A stretch of 64,000 nt of DNA from Enterococcus silesiacus (GCA_001465115.1 CP013614.1:2542001-2606000); one strand, 5' to 3'. Shown: positions 9,128 to 17,735, numbered from the stretch's first letter. Numbers and translations are program-made. The notes: generated from the sequence alone by a model not told the origin.

Positions 9128-9832
9128 TTATTCAGTTTCAGAAGATTTTGAATCACGATTATTTTCATCTAATTCAAAAAGGTATTTACAGTCAATAAGG
9201 ATAGAAAGAACCTGCCTTCTATTAAAAGTGTACATAGCTTGAAGTGAATAAGTTAATATTAAAGGGAACGCAAGAAGCAATAGTACGCCAAATGCATTTT
9301 CATATATCAAACTAACAATATCTTTCTGACTAGAGTTGAAGGAGGACATCATTAAAGAGTTCAATTCTTTCATTTCTTCCTCTGTCAATGCCTTAATAAC
9401 AAAATCAATAACTTTAAAAAAAGTGTTGCCGAAAATTGTAGCAGTCAAAACAATCAAAGTTGTTAGAATACCAACTGTCCATTGAGAGAAGACACGAATA
9501 TTGTTCAAGGAATACTTAATTTCTGAGATTAGACTGTTTACACTGGTCTCTACAATACGACCGTCAGATATCATTTTTCCACATGCTTCTTTCCTAATGT
9601 ATAGCATTCTATTTTTTTGCCATTTTGTATAAGCGAAGCACCCGATGCCTAAAAACAATAAAATAACTGATCCCCAATCCAGTATTAAATCTTTAGTAGT
9701 CAGCTTATAAAAATTCCAAAAAATGGCTAAACAAAAGAACCAAGCCAAATAGTAGAAGAATCGCTCTCCCCAACCAAAAAAACCATATTTTGCTAAAATT
9801 AATTTTTTTACCTCTTCATAATATGCACTCAT
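9128..9832 (-). CDS. Hypothetical four-helix membrane protein
   Basis: A 234-residue protein with about four membrane segments (roughly 26-44, 52-69, 116-138 and 184-206) separated by a basic/amphipathic loop (KWQKNRMLYIRKEA) and an acidic extracytoplasmic-looking loop (TEEEMKELNSLMMSS). The C-terminal tail is charged and cytoplasmic. It is transcribed divergently from the 9987 gene, sharing a 154-bp promoter region, so it may belong to the same accessory cassette. No family recognised; a membrane effector is one possibility. Confidence 0.65.
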   Translation of the reverse strand: MSAYYEEVKKLILAKYGFFGWGERFFYYLAWFFCLAIFWNFYKLTTKDLILDWGSVILLFLGIGCFAYTKWQKNRMLYIRKEACGKMISDGRIVETSVNSLISEIKYSLNNIRVFSQWTVGILTTLIVLTATIFGNTFFKVIDFVIKALTEEEMKELNSLMMSSFNSSQKDIVSLIYENAFGVLLLLAFPLILTYSLQAMYTFNRRQVLSILIDCKYLFELDENNRDSKSSETE

Positions 9833-9986
9833 AAATCACTCTCCTTCTTTAACATATTATATCGAATAAAATCATTAATGGAAGATATTTTCATCTTTTA
9901 AGAAGATAAATATCTTTCATTCGTAGTTTTAATGTATAATCAAATTATCTGTAAACAAAAAATGACCAGAAAGAAAGGTGTTAGTC

Positions 9987-10727
9987 ATGAGTGATAATTT
10001 AAATGAGCAAAATAAGATAGAACAACTCTGTCTAAATGCTGTCAGAAATTCTTTAACAAAAGAAATGTGTTTTGGTGTGTCTGATAATGAATACGAACAA
10101 TTAAAAATATGGTTGGGAAGTGCTGTACCTAACGAAAACAGCAATGCTTTTCCAGACTTCATATTTGAAGGAGGTTTTATAGAACATTTTGCTGTTACAT
10201 CTTCTTCTGAAAATAGAAAAGGTTCAAAACATAAAGCTGAAATGACTAGATTTGAGAAAGGGAATTTTGACAAATTTTCCAAAGCAATTAATGAGAAAGA
10301 AAAAGGTGAAACTGTCAAACATTTTTCTAATAAGACGTATGCTGGTCACTCACATGAAAATATCGTAAATTCAATTAAAAAGAATTGGAACAAACATGTT
10401 GATAGTTTAGAAAAATATGAAGGTATTAAAGAGCACGGGATTTTTTTGATAGAGTACGCAGATACTTTTGCAATGGAAACAGCTGAGATCATAGGTAATC
10501 AAATTTCTGAGGTTTATGATTCCTACAGAATGAATACGGATAAAGAATTATTGGAGTGGTTATATAATTATAAGGAAAAAATAGAGTATATTATTTTATT
10601 TAATGTTAGTTCATTAGAAATAATAAAAGTTAATCAAATAATGAATTTTATTGATGGTGTACCAAAGGGACTTTATGTAGGAATGCCTACCATTGTTTCC
10701 GACAGATATATTGGATTTAATGTCTAG
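9987..10727 (+). CDS. Hypothetical protein, possible nuclease-like fold
   Basis: A 246-residue protein of unknown function. The first half has FPDFIFEGGFIEHFAVTSS (residues 55-73), which resembles the strand-acidic-strand core of PD-(D/E)XK nucleases (Asp57, Glu66), but a lysine in the canonical position is not seen, so this is tentative. A later helix-rich part (HENIVNSIKKNWNKH) leads to a strand-like HGIFLIEYAD. The start is the ATG at 9987, after AGAAAGGTG; an upstream in-frame GTG is less well placed. A TATAAT lies at 9936-9941. It is first of three same-strand genes ending at a terminator near 11.87 kb. Confidence 0.65.
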   Translation: MSDNLNEQNKIEQLCLNAVRNSLTKEMCFGVSDNEYEQLKIWLGSAVPNENSNAFPDFIFEGGFIEHFAVTSSSENRKGSKHKAEMTRFEKGNFDKFSKAINEKEKGETVKHFSNKTYAGHSHENIVNSIKKNWNKHVDSLEKYEGIKEHGIFLIEYADTFAMETAEIIGNQISEVYDSYRMNTDKELLEWLYNYKEKIEYIILFNVSSLEIIKVNQIMNFIDGVPKGLYVGMPTIVSDRYIGFNV

Positions 10728-10785
10728 TTGCTCTCAATAAGGATCAGAGAAGGATTTTATCCAGAAGGGAAAAGGGAATATTTAA

Positions 10786-11052
10786 TTGGAACATTTTAAT
10801 GAAAGCACAGTAACAATAAAAGGTTCAAAATATTTAGTTCCAACCAGTGTAATAGTTTGGTGTGCTGACCAGAAGAAAAAAGAAGTTCCTCTTTCGTTGA
10901 TTACATATCACATGTTGCCAATAGCGCCAAAGGAAGTACAAGAGTGGATAAATTCAAATCCATTCAACTTTGAATTGTTCAGAAAAATGTTCAGTATGGA
11001 TTTTGATTCAAAAGAAATTAGTAAACGTTGGGTTCAGAGTCATCATAATTAA
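10786..11052 (+). CDS. Hypothetical 88-residue protein
   Basis: A small soluble protein starting at a TTG at 10786 with AAGGG-type purine stretches upstream. It has a strand-like N-terminal half (STVTIKGSKYLVPTSVIVW) and a helical C-terminus (KEVQEWINSNPFNFELFRKMF). It lies 58 bp after the 9987 gene and 62 bp before the 11115 gene, all on the plus strand, so it is probably the middle gene of one operon. No family recognised. Its size would suit an accessory or antidote subunit, which is a guess. Confidence 0.55.
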   Translation: MEHFNESTVTIKGSKYLVPTSVIVWCADQKKKEVPLSLITYHMLPIAPKEVQEWINSNPFNFELFRKMFSMDFDSKEISKRWVQSHHN

Positions 11053-11114
11053 CGTTTAGCCACTCGAATTTTGACTCAATATTTACACTAAAATAAAAAA
11101 TGGAGGATAGGGAT

Positions 11115-11819
11115 ATGGCATATGCATTTACAGAAGGAAAAGAATATAAAATTGATTATTCTAAAATAAAAAAGACTCTCATAGATCAGGCAAAAGAAAA
11201 CATATTTCACTTTGATCATAATCTTGAAACTTATTTAGACTCATGGATTAAGTTATTACAGGAATGTGAGAGTCTTTCAATTGAACAAATTTTAACCAAT
11301 ACACAACACTACCAAATTGTCGAAACGTTTAGAATATTTCATCAAGATATCAACTACGACGGACAAAAAATAAAAATTCATTTCAACGCTGAATTGATAG
11401 CTAATGAAATTAATTATTCGCAAGCTACAGTTCATAGTTATGAGGTATCAGATTTTTCTGATGATAATGCACAATTTTTATGGACTAAAACAGAAGATTC
11501 AATCTTTCCATTAAGCGAGAGTCCTATTCTTGCGGTTCCATTTAAATCAGGGTTCCATACGTATTTAGTAATTGATGGCAACCACAGAGTGACAGAATGG
11601 GTTAAAACGCATGAAAAAATTCCTGTGATACTATTAAGGACGAATGATCCAATGCTTAATCAAGCTATTTTCTCTTCAATTTTTGATGAAATGTTTTATA
11701 CTTTTATTTTTGATTGCCATATTATGTCAATTTACAGAAACCTAGAACCCAATCTACCTGATGGCAACTTATTTAGTAAATCATATCTTAATACGGGAGT
11801 ATTAGATGATACTCTGTAA
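11115..11819 (+). CDS. ParB/DGxHR-like domain protein
   Basis: A 234-residue protein whose central-to-C-terminal part contains VIDGNHRVTEWVKTHEKIPVIL (about 158-179 in parts), the signature of ParB/Srx-like and DGQHR-type domains, where the Asn/Gln-His-Arg triad sits in a nucleotide-binding loop. ParB-like folds occur in partition proteins (CTPases), in DndB-type DNA modification proteins and in several phage-defence proteins. The start is the ATG at 11115 with GGAGG; an in-frame ATG at 11100 overlaps that site. It is third in the cassette and is followed by a strong terminator. Confidence 0.65.
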   Translation: MAYAFTEGKEYKIDYSKIKKTLIDQAKENIFHFDHNLETYLDSWIKLLQECESLSIEQILTNTQHYQIVETFRIFHQDINYDGQKIKIHFNAELIANEINYSQATVHSYEVSDFSDDNAQFLWTKTEDSIFPLSESPILAVPFKSGFHTYLVIDGNHRVTEWVKTHEKIPVILLRTNDPMLNQAIFSSIFDEMFYTFIFDCHIMSIYRNLEPNLPDGNLFSKSYLNTGVLDDTL

Positions 11820-11827
11820 AAATACTC

Positions 11828-11870
11828 AAAAAAGTAGTGGGGAATCTTAATCCCTCACTACTTTTCTTTA
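11828..11870 (+). terminator. Intrinsic terminator of the three-gene cassette
   Basis: A stem of AAAAGTAGTGGGGA with TCCCTCACTACTTTT around AATCTTAA, then CTTT. It closes the plus-strand cassette. Confidence 0.85.
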
Positions 11871-12185
11871 GACTTATATTTAATAAGTCTCATAAAATCA
11901 CTATTTGAAATTTTAAGCATGCATACGTGTTTTCTTAAAATAATAAAACAAGTGGAGCACTAGCTACTATGAATCTACTTAATGTGCTTATCTTGTTTCC
12001 CTTTAACTTGATTACTATCCTTGTAATCAAGTTCATTTTTATTTAAGTTATAGAGGTAATTTCTAAGTCCTTAAAATAAAAATTAATAGAATCATTTTCA
12101 TAATCTTCTAATTTAGCGATTGTCAGCTTACTAATCAAGGCTTTACTATCCGACTCCAATCTGATAGTAAAGTGCCCTTTTTATT
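11871..12185. other. Intergenic stretch with two more hairpins
   Basis: No gene seen. It contains a stem at about 12005-12040 (AACTTGATTA with TAATCAAGTT, then T-rich) and another at about 12147-12185 (GCTTTACTATC with GATAGTAAAGTGC, then CCCTTTTT). Both have T-runs on the plus strand. They look like left-over terminators of genes now lost, or barriers before the convergent toxin locus. Confidence 0.5.
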
Positions 12186-12533
12186 TTATGTGTATTCTAT
12201 AAAAATACTGTTACTTGAATTATTTTTTAATAATTCTATTATTTTTATCAATATCTCTTGAGAGACTTTGCCTAAAGTTAATTTATCAATTGACTCAAAT
12301 TGTTTTAATGCTTCTTGATTATTAGGAATTTCCCAAGGGCTTTCATCATACCAACCTTCATACAAATTATAATAATATGCTAAAGACTTCCACTCGCCAT
12401 TTACTGGTTGTATCGCTCTCATTATTTCATCAAAATATCCATCCCACATTTTGATACCCACTTTTTCATTTTCTAAAAAAATATAAATATCAATTTCAGG
12501 GTTTCCCTCAAATCCTTCATAATAATTATCCAT
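12186..12533 (-). CDS. Probable immunity protein to the LXG toxin
   Basis: A 115-residue acidic, soluble protein directly downstream of the LXG gene (15 bp). In LXG loci the gene following the toxin normally encodes its cognate cytoplasmic immunity protein, which is the basis of this call. Features include an aromatic run around AYYYNLYEGWYDESPW and a C-terminal amphipathic helix. I place the start at the ATG at 12533, since the purine-rich AAAGGA touches the ATG at 12542. No immunity family recognised by name. Confidence 0.65.
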   Translation of the reverse strand: MDNYYEGFEGNPEIDIYIFLENEKVGIKMWDGYFDEIMRAIQPVNGEWKSLAYYYNLYEGWYDESPWEIPNNQEALKQFESIDKLTLGKVSQEILIKIIELLKNNSSNSIFIEYT

Positions 12534-12548
12534 ACATGACATTCCTTT

Positions 12549-14000
12549 CTATTCTTTCCAGTGACCTTCTGTTAACATTTTATCTTGTTCAGGTGTACTA
12601 ACACCATTTTTTCTATCTGTTATCGCTTTTTGCCAATCATTTTTACTAACCCATTTATCTTTTCCTACTAATATTTGTTGTGAACGTCGTTGACCATCGG
12701 CTGTTCCTGGAATAGTTTTCTCAACAACAAATGTATTTCCTTGTCCTTCTGGTGCTCCTGGTGTTCTAGTATGCCAACGCACTTCAATTGTCTCTCCATT
12801 TTCTTTCCACTTATAAGATATTTGTTCATATCCATTTTTAGATTGAGCTTTTATATTTGCATCTTCTGGAATATTTATTGGAGATTTTTTCTTATATTGA
12901 TTGGCTAACCTTAATCGCTCTGCCTCAGTTAAAGTAGAGAGTTTTGGAACTTCAGACCCACTGGCTTTCTTAGAAGAAGAGGGGGCTGTAACAGCGCCTT
13001 TATACATCTTATAAGTGCCATAAACACTAATAGCAACAGTGGAAACGGTACTTAACACAAATCCCCAACTTCGCCATTTCTCCCAATCTTCTACTGGAAA
13101 CCCTGTATTTGGATCAATTCCAGTATTAATGATTGCCAAATGGTAATCAAATTCGGCTGTGCTATATTCTTTCATTACCTCTACTTTACCATATTTAAGC
13201 GCCCATTCCTTATACTTTTTAGTAACTATTAAATCAGCTTGGGTTGCATAATAAGTACCTTTTTCGACTAGCACCCACTCTCTATAACTACCTTCATTAA
13301 TTTCCATCCAAACTCGATCACCTATATCTGGTGGTGCTGACTCATTTTCCTTCTCTTTTCGTTGTTCAGTACATTCTGAAAGATAGTTCATACTAGCTTT
13401 TTGACCGCTAGTCAGCACATAAGCACTACCATCTGAATTGAAAGGAATACCATTTTTAAAACTATTAATCATTGTTTGAATGTGTTGTATTTCAGTGATA
13501 ATATTAGAAAAGTGATTAGAATGTGCACCTTCAAATGATTCTACTTTTTCTCTCTTAGCCTTCAATTCATTTTTTCTAGATTCAGCACCTCTAACTGTAT
13601 TAGTCATTTGTTGCATATCTGCTAGTGGTGCCTTCTTAAATTCATCAATTATTTCTATGTAGCGCTGTATCTCTTGCTCAATTCTATTTTCTGCGGTCTC
13701 CAACTGATCTGTGTCAATTTGTTCGCCAACACTGCTTGTTACCTGCTCAGAGAAATCCAACTGATACCGAATCATCTCTTGATTTGCATCCTCAATTACA
13801 CAAGATAAATTTTCAATGACAGGAATATACACTTGTTCATAATACTTTTTAGCAGTCTTTAAAGCTTTTCCTTCCATTTCTGGGTCAATAATTATTTCTT
13901 TAAAAACATTTGCTATACTTTCCAGTTGCCCAGTAGTTTCAGGTACTTTATTTCCAAACAGAACAGCGATTGATTTTATTTCGGCAGAGTCAACTTTCAT
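12549..14000 (-). CDS. LXG-domain polymorphic toxin (type VII secretion substrate)
   Basis: A 483-residue protein with three parts. The N-terminal 230 residues are helical and coiled-coil-rich, fitting the LXG targeting domain (KKYYEQVYIPVIENL and following). A middle region has a hydrophobic segment near 310-335 (WGFVLSTVSTVAISVYGTY). The C-terminal domain of about 120 residues has the motif EVRWHTRTPGAP, a Gly-rich GQGNTFVVEKTIPG and a terminal TPEQDKMLTEGHW, suggestive of a small toxin, possibly nuclease-like (His/Arg), though I cannot name the family. Such proteins are exported by the type VII system and kill rivals. No secretion apparatus is in this window. Confidence 0.8.
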   Translation of the reverse strand: MKVDSAEIKSIAVLFGNKVPETTGQLESIANVFKEIIIDPEMEGKALKTAKKYYEQVYIPVIENLSCVIEDANQEMIRYQLDFSEQVTSSVGEQIDTDQLETAENRIEQEIQRYIEIIDEFKKAPLADMQQMTNTVRGAESRKNELKAKREKVESFEGAHSNHFSNIITEIQHIQTMINSFKNGIPFNSDGSAYVLTSGQKASMNYLSECTEQRKEKENESAPPDIGDRVWMEINEGSYREWVLVEKGTYYATQADLIVTKKYKEWALKYGKVEVMKEYSTAEFDYHLAIINTGIDPNTGFPVEDWEKWRSWGFVLSTVSTVAISVYGTYKMYKGAVTAPSSSKKASGSEVPKLSTLTEAERLRLANQYKKKSPINIPEDANIKAQSKNGYEQISYKWKENGETIEVRWHTRTPGAPEGQGNTFVVEKTIPGTADGQRRSQQILVGKDKWVSKNDWQKAITDRKNGVSTPEQDKMLTEGHWKE

Positions 14001-14361
14001 CATTATTCTCCTTGCTGTATAGTTTTTTCAAAACCCGTTCTGTTTCGGTTATTTGTTCCTGAATATTAGCCTTTTCCCTTTTAATTGAATCAGAAGATTC
14101 TTCGTATTGTTTAAAGAAATTCCGTTCTTCATGTCGCCAATCCTCTGTCATATTTCCAATGAACTGATTAGCTTCATTTCCATGCCAACCATCTGAAATT
14201 AAAGATTCAATTTCTCGTTTTAATGGTGTCATTTCTTCCATAATAATAGCACCGTTTTCGATTTTTCTTTGTATTTTAGCTAATTCATCATGATCTTGTT
14301 CAAGTCTTTCAATTCGCTGTTTAGTTTGATAAACTTCTTGATCGAATTTATAATTATCCAT
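13990..14361 (-). CDS. LXG-associated helical partner (DUF5082-like)
   Basis: A 123-residue, almost wholly helical and charged protein with heptad-like coiled coils (IERLEQDHDELAKIQRKIE and REKANIQEQITETERVLKK) and a central WHGNEANQFI, which resembles the W-x-G turn of WXG100-like proteins. LXG toxins need one or two such small partners for export. The gene overlaps the 5' end of the LXG gene by about 10 bp and starts exactly where the preceding partner gene stops, so the three are translationally coupled. Confidence 0.75.
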   Translation of the reverse strand: MDNYKFDQEVYQTKQRIERLEQDHDELAKIQRKIENGAIIMEEMTPLKREIESLISDGWHGNEANQFIGNMTEDWRHEERNFFKQYEESSDSIKREKANIQEQITETERVLKKLYSKENNDES

Positions 14362-14750
14362 TAATTTCTCCCTGCACTTTTCACTTGCATTGGATCTTTA
14401 AGATTAAGTCCATCTAAAAGTGAACTTTCAGTTTTTGCTAACGGATCATTTACGGTTGATGCAATAAATTTATCAATTCCTAAAAGCCTACCCAACACTT
14501 GATCCAATGTCTCGAATTCTTCTGTTGTGCTTGTAAAAGAAACACATTCCTTAGACAAAGCGTCTTTCATATCTGAAATAACACCTTCCAATTGACTCAC
14601 AACCTGCTTCATCTGGCTAGTAGAACCTAAATCTGAATAAGCACTGGTTAGGCTTAAAGGAACGTCAAAAGATAATAGTTGATGATTTTCGTTTAGTTTG
14701 TGAGCGTATTTTTTTGCCTCTGGTATATTAATCTTAATTTCATTTTCCAA
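14361..14750 (-). CDS. LXG-associated WXG-like partner (TIGR04197-like)
   Basis: A 129-residue helical protein that begins the toxin operon. It has the two-helix layout of WXG100-related proteins and the short type VII effector-associated (TIGR04197) family. The start is a TTG at 14750, supported by GGAGG 7 nt upstream; there is no ATG in a suitable position. Its stop overlaps the start of the next gene by one base. It probably chaperones or co-targets the LXG toxin to a type VII secretion system encoded elsewhere. Confidence 0.72.
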   Translation of the reverse strand: MENEIKINIPEAKKYAHKLNENHQLLSFDVPLSLTSAYSDLGSTSQMKQVVSQLEGVISDMKDALSKECVSFTSTTEEFETLDQVLGRLLGIDKFIASTVNDPLAKTESSLLDGLNLKDPMQVKSAGRN

Positions 14751-15106
14751 ATAAACACCTCCATTATTCTATACATATAATCTTACTACACAAAAACATG
14801 ACAATTCAATATTTTTTTCGAACCAATTGATAAAAATCGAAAAATAAGCATGTCTTTATCTGAATTTATATCCGTATTTTTCGTTCAGCATCAAAAAAGT
14901 ATAATTTTTTTAAAGTAACAGCAGTGAATATATTACACATTCAGCTTTAAGAGAAGGATAATAAAATATAATAGAGAAGAAGGGGATACTTTGCTACTAG
15001 CTGCAGTATGCATCAAACAAAAAAACTAATCATTTTTGAAGAGTTTTCACTCTTTTAAATACTTAGCATCTAAAATGAAACTACTAACTTAGAAGGAGTG
15101 ACAACA
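14751..15106. other. Divergent intergenic region, LXG operon / XRE gene
   Basis: No gene seen. It must hold the promoters for the leftward LXG operon and the rightward small XRE regulator. AT-rich throughout; I see no clear dyad or terminator. Confidence 0.4.
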
Positions 15107-15355
15107 ATGGAAAATATTAATATTTACAGTATACAAATTGAAAGATACGAAGTTGATTTGTCTTTTATACGAGAAAGAAGGATGGAATTAGGTTTAACTC
15201 AAGTTGATTTAGCTAGTTATTTAGGGTATCAAAATTCAAGTTCTTACTACAAATTGGAAAATGGAGATAGCACATTAAATGCTATTCATCTTCCAGTTAT
15301 AGCTCAGGTGTTAAAATGTGATCTTGATTCACTATACAAAAAATGCCTTGCATAA
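15107..15355 (+). CDS. Small XRE-family regulator
   Basis: An 82-residue DNA-binding protein made of one Cro/CI-type helix-turn-helix: FIRERRMELGLTQVDLASYL, then GYQNSSSYYKLENGD as the recognition and wing part. It starts at the ATG at 15107 with AGAAGGA eight bases upstream. It is divergent from the LXG operon and just precedes the Rgg-like regulator, so either could be its target. A short pyrimidine-rich stretch with no obvious terminator follows. Confidence 0.8.
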   Translation: MENINIYSIQIERYEVDLSFIRERRMELGLTQVDLASYLGYQNSSSYYKLENGDSTLNAIHLPVIAQVLKCDLDSLYKKCLA

Positions 15356-15466
15356 AATACAAGGCTGACAACTTTTAAACTTTGATAAAATGATGCACAA
15401 ATAACTCAATCCAAGTATACATATACAACCCCCCTTTCCAAATGAATTAACATAAGGAGAACATTA

Positions 15467-16330
15467 ATGAAAATTGGTACTACTCTAAAAAATCTACGAA
15501 CTGGGAAAAATATCACACGTCAAAATTTAGTCAAAGGAATTATGTCTGTTAATCACTATTACAAGGTTGAAAAAAATGAGAACAATCTTTCTGTTGATAA
15601 GTGCATTAAAATTCTTTCAAGGTTAAATGTAACCTTCGACGAGTTCTTATTTATCGCAAATGATTATAAAAATAATTCAAAAAAATTAGTAGGTGATACT
15701 GCAATCAACTTATATTATTCTGGTCAAAACACACAAGAAGAGTTGCAAGAACTCCAAGAAAAATGCATCGAGTTATTTAAAAAAACAGATGATGTGTATT
15801 ACCAACACCATTCTATTTTGATCTCAACCATGACAAATAATCTACAACTAACGAAGCAAGAGATAGACATACTTATAAACTATTTTTTCAAAGTGGATAA
15901 TTATGGATTATATGAAATAAAGATGTTTACAAATTTTGCCTATCTTTTTGATTCAGATATCTTGGTAATACTATCTAACAACATCTTAGAAAAATTCTTA
16001 AAGTTTGAAGCATTTGAGGAAACGAATAAAGACTATGTATTTTTTCTGTTAAATTTAATAAATGTTTTCCACACCAGAGCTGAAACTGATCTAGCTTATC
16101 GTTTTATTGAGCTTGCTGAAAATCAAATCAAGAATAGTACAGACTTTTTCAGTTTAACAGTTTTAAAATATCATCAAGGCATAAATAAAATTCAAACAAA
16201 AAATTTTTCAGGAAAAGAATTAGTAGAAGAAGCTCTGTTGATTTTCAAAAAATTGCATAATAATTTTTATACTCTTTACAAGAAAGAATATGAGGATTAT
16301 TTAGATCTTTACAAACAGCCATATTCCTAA
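15467..16330 (+). CDS. Rgg-family (RRNPP-like) transcriptional regulator
   Basis: A 287-residue protein with an N-terminal HTH (about 1-60: TLKNLRTGKNITRQNLVKGI, VNHYYKVEKNENN) and a long helical C-terminal region of TPR-like repeats (about 75-280), the plan of Rgg/MutR regulators. These sense short secreted peptides imported by oligopeptide permease and switch nearby genes. No peptide gene was identified beside it. The start has AAGGAG nine bases upstream. A strong hairpin terminator follows. Confidence 0.78.
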   Translation: MKIGTTLKNLRTGKNITRQNLVKGIMSVNHYYKVEKNENNLSVDKCIKILSRLNVTFDEFLFIANDYKNNSKKLVGDTAINLYYSGQNTQEELQELQEKCIELFKKTDDVYYQHHSILISTMTNNLQLTKQEIDILINYFFKVDNYGLYEIKMFTNFAYLFDSDILVILSNNILEKFLKFEAFEETNKDYVFFLLNLINVFHTRAETDLAYRFIELAENQIKNSTDFFSLTVLKYHQGINKIQTKNFSGKELVEEALLIFKKLHNNFYTLYKKEYEDYLDLYKQPYS

Positions 16331-16457
16331 ATTAATCTTTTTTTTACTCATACTATGTTCACCTCTAAGTTGATATGCAAATAGCTTATCATAGATTTGT
16401 ACGTAAAAATGATAATGTATAATATATTCACACTCATGATTAGATCAACTCTTAAAG

Positions 16458-16503
16458 CTGAACCCCAGAATTCAAGATGATTACTTTGAATTTTGGGGTT
16501 CAG
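16458..16503 (+). terminator. Intrinsic terminator, Rgg-like gene
   Basis: A stem of CTGAACCCCAGAATTCAA with TTGAATTTTGGGGTTCAG (one G-T pair), then TTTATTTT. It overlaps the truncated end of the facing ardA copy. Confidence 0.85.
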
Positions 16504-16504
16504 T

Positions 16505-16849
16505 TTATTTTCTGTTTAAATCAAATTTATAGACTGCTTTAATAAACCTTTCTGCTAAAGATTGAGGAAAATCATACTCTCCTACAGAAAATGGCACATC
16601 ATAATCAGTAATAAAATACTCTTCATACGAATAACCAAATTCATCCACAAACTCATTTCCCACACAAATCGTTTGATACGCTTGTGCCAAGTCTTCCTCA
16701 TCAAATGGAAAGTGTAAATACACACCTAACAAAAATCCTTCATTATAAGCTTTCAAATTAGTGAGATATATCCAATGATCGCTATCTCCGCCAACTCTTT
16801 TTCCGTCTTGTTCCATCATCATTTCTTCCGTTACTTTTACTAATTCCAT
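16505..16849 (-). pseudogene. ardA: ardA copy truncated at 3' end
   Basis: The 114-residue product matches the full ArdA at 29044-29652 almost exactly through QSLAER, then diverges into a short unrelated tail (FIKAVYKFDLNRK). It therefore lacks the second half of ArdA, including the acidic EVVWVIAEN and FGYALVDLGYYDIP blocks that help mimic B-form DNA in antirestriction proteins. Start ATG at 16849 with AGGAAG. Probably non-functional. The break coincides with the edge of a duplicated segment. Confidence 0.82.
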
Positions 16850-17313
16850 CTTATTCTTCCTCTCTTTGTCTTTTTGACCATCCATTTTGTTTCGAGCTGA
16901 GGCGCAGGTTGTTAGGATGCAATCCTGACGATTTTCTCTTCTCTTTTAGTTTTCAAAGTTTATGTATCAACTTTCAATGAATGGTTCATTTTGCTCTTTC
17001 GCTTTCGGCGCAATTGACACAGCAATTTTTTTGATTGATGGAAAGGACGAAGTATTCGAAGGCTCGCCTGATTCCTTGTAGGCAATCAAACAAAATTGCT
17101 AAATTGCATCGTCCGAACTCGAAAGGGCAGAATGGAACATGATAGAAAGACATAAGGTTGGAAAAGTAAAACACGTAAAAAAAGAAGCTTGCGTATGCAA
17201 ACTTCTATCAACTCATCGTCTTTAATTGTTTTTGTTTTTCTCAATATCTAAAATGCTATCAATGACATCTAAAATATCATCTTGCTGAGAAGATAAAGAT
17301 AACTTATTCATGA
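16545..17313. repeat. Duplicated ardA-hairpin-XRE segment, copy 1
   Basis: About 770 bp, nearly identical to 29351-30114 and in the same orientation. It carries the 5' half of ardA, its upstream region, a 155-bp imperfect palindrome and the 3' end of an XRE gene. The two copies differ by scattered substitutions and small indels. In this copy the XRE gene is intact and ardA is broken; in the other the reverse holds. Confidence 0.9.
16984..17138. repeat. Large imperfect palindrome, copy 1 (possible single-strand origin)
   Basis: GTTCATTTTGCTCTTTCG pairs with CGAAAGGGCAGAATGGAAC, and AGCAATTTTTTTGATTG pairs with CAATCAAACAAAATTGCT, with CAATT/AATTG between. The whole forms one long branched stem. 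It lies in the leader of the ardA region and is conserved in a second copy. Such structures on Tn916- and ICEBs1-type elements act as single-strand origins for second-strand synthesis; that role is inferred. Confidence 0.6.
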
Positions 17314-17551
17314 TTCTTGTTTTCTTATCTGCTGTTTCTATATTGAAAGAGAAGAAAGTAGGATAATCAATTTCCAATGCTGAAATTATCTTATCAAGAG
17401 TTTTCAATTGTAGATTGCTACTAACTCCTCGTTCCACTCGACCTAAGAAATTTGAATTGATATCTGCCTTTTGCGCTAGCATTTCTTGACTCATGCCTTT
17501 ACTGATGCGAATTTCTCTAATTCTTTTTGACACTTCACTATCAAGCTGCAT
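17222..17551 (-). CDS. XRE-family regulator, divergent to surface protein
   Basis: A 109-residue protein with an HTH at about 8-62 (RIREIRISKGMSQEMLAQKA, INSNFLGRVERG) and a short acidic C-terminal tail (DDILDVIDSILDIEKNKNN). The start is the ATG at 17551 preceded by AGAGGTGAA. The gene is divergent from the LysM surface protein gene; the 184-bp gap has AAAAGTAC-type repeats flanking an extended -10, so it probably controls its own and the surface gene's promoter. A 3' fragment of a second copy lies at 30024-30113. Confidence 0.85.
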   Translation of the reverse strand: MQLDSEVSKRIREIRISKGMSQEMLAQKADINSNFLGRVERGVSSNLQLKTLDKIISALEIDYPTFFSFNIETADKKTRIMNKLSLSSQQDDILDVIDSILDIEKNKNN

Positions 17552-17659
17552 CTTATTCACCTCTAAAGTTAATTTTGTCTTCCTAATAATTAAGGTTAAA
17601 CTGTTTCTGCTCAAAATATCACATCTCAAAAGTACGATTAAACATCATTTACAGTTCTT

Positions 17660-17690
17660 AAAAGTACGTTAACGTGATATAATAGTACTT
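17660..17690 (+). promoter_or_regulatory. Extended -10 promoter with AAGTAC/GTACTT inverted repeat
   Basis: TGATATAAT at 17675-17683 is an extended -10. It is framed by AAGTAC just upstream and GTACTT just downstream, an inverted repeat; a further AAAAGTAC lies at about 17630. The neighbouring XRE protein is the likely binder. Confidence 0.6.
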
Positions 17691-17735
17691 GTTCAGAAAA
17701 AATACAGTAAATATTAAAAGGAGAGTGAGTATTTT

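Noticed and set aside
16986..17174. 62-codon open frame between the truncated ardA and the XRE gene, and its partner at 29788-29976
   Set aside because: The two copies read differently after a frameshift although the DNA is nearly identical, and the stretch is a long palindrome; the conserved thing is the DNA structure, not a protein.
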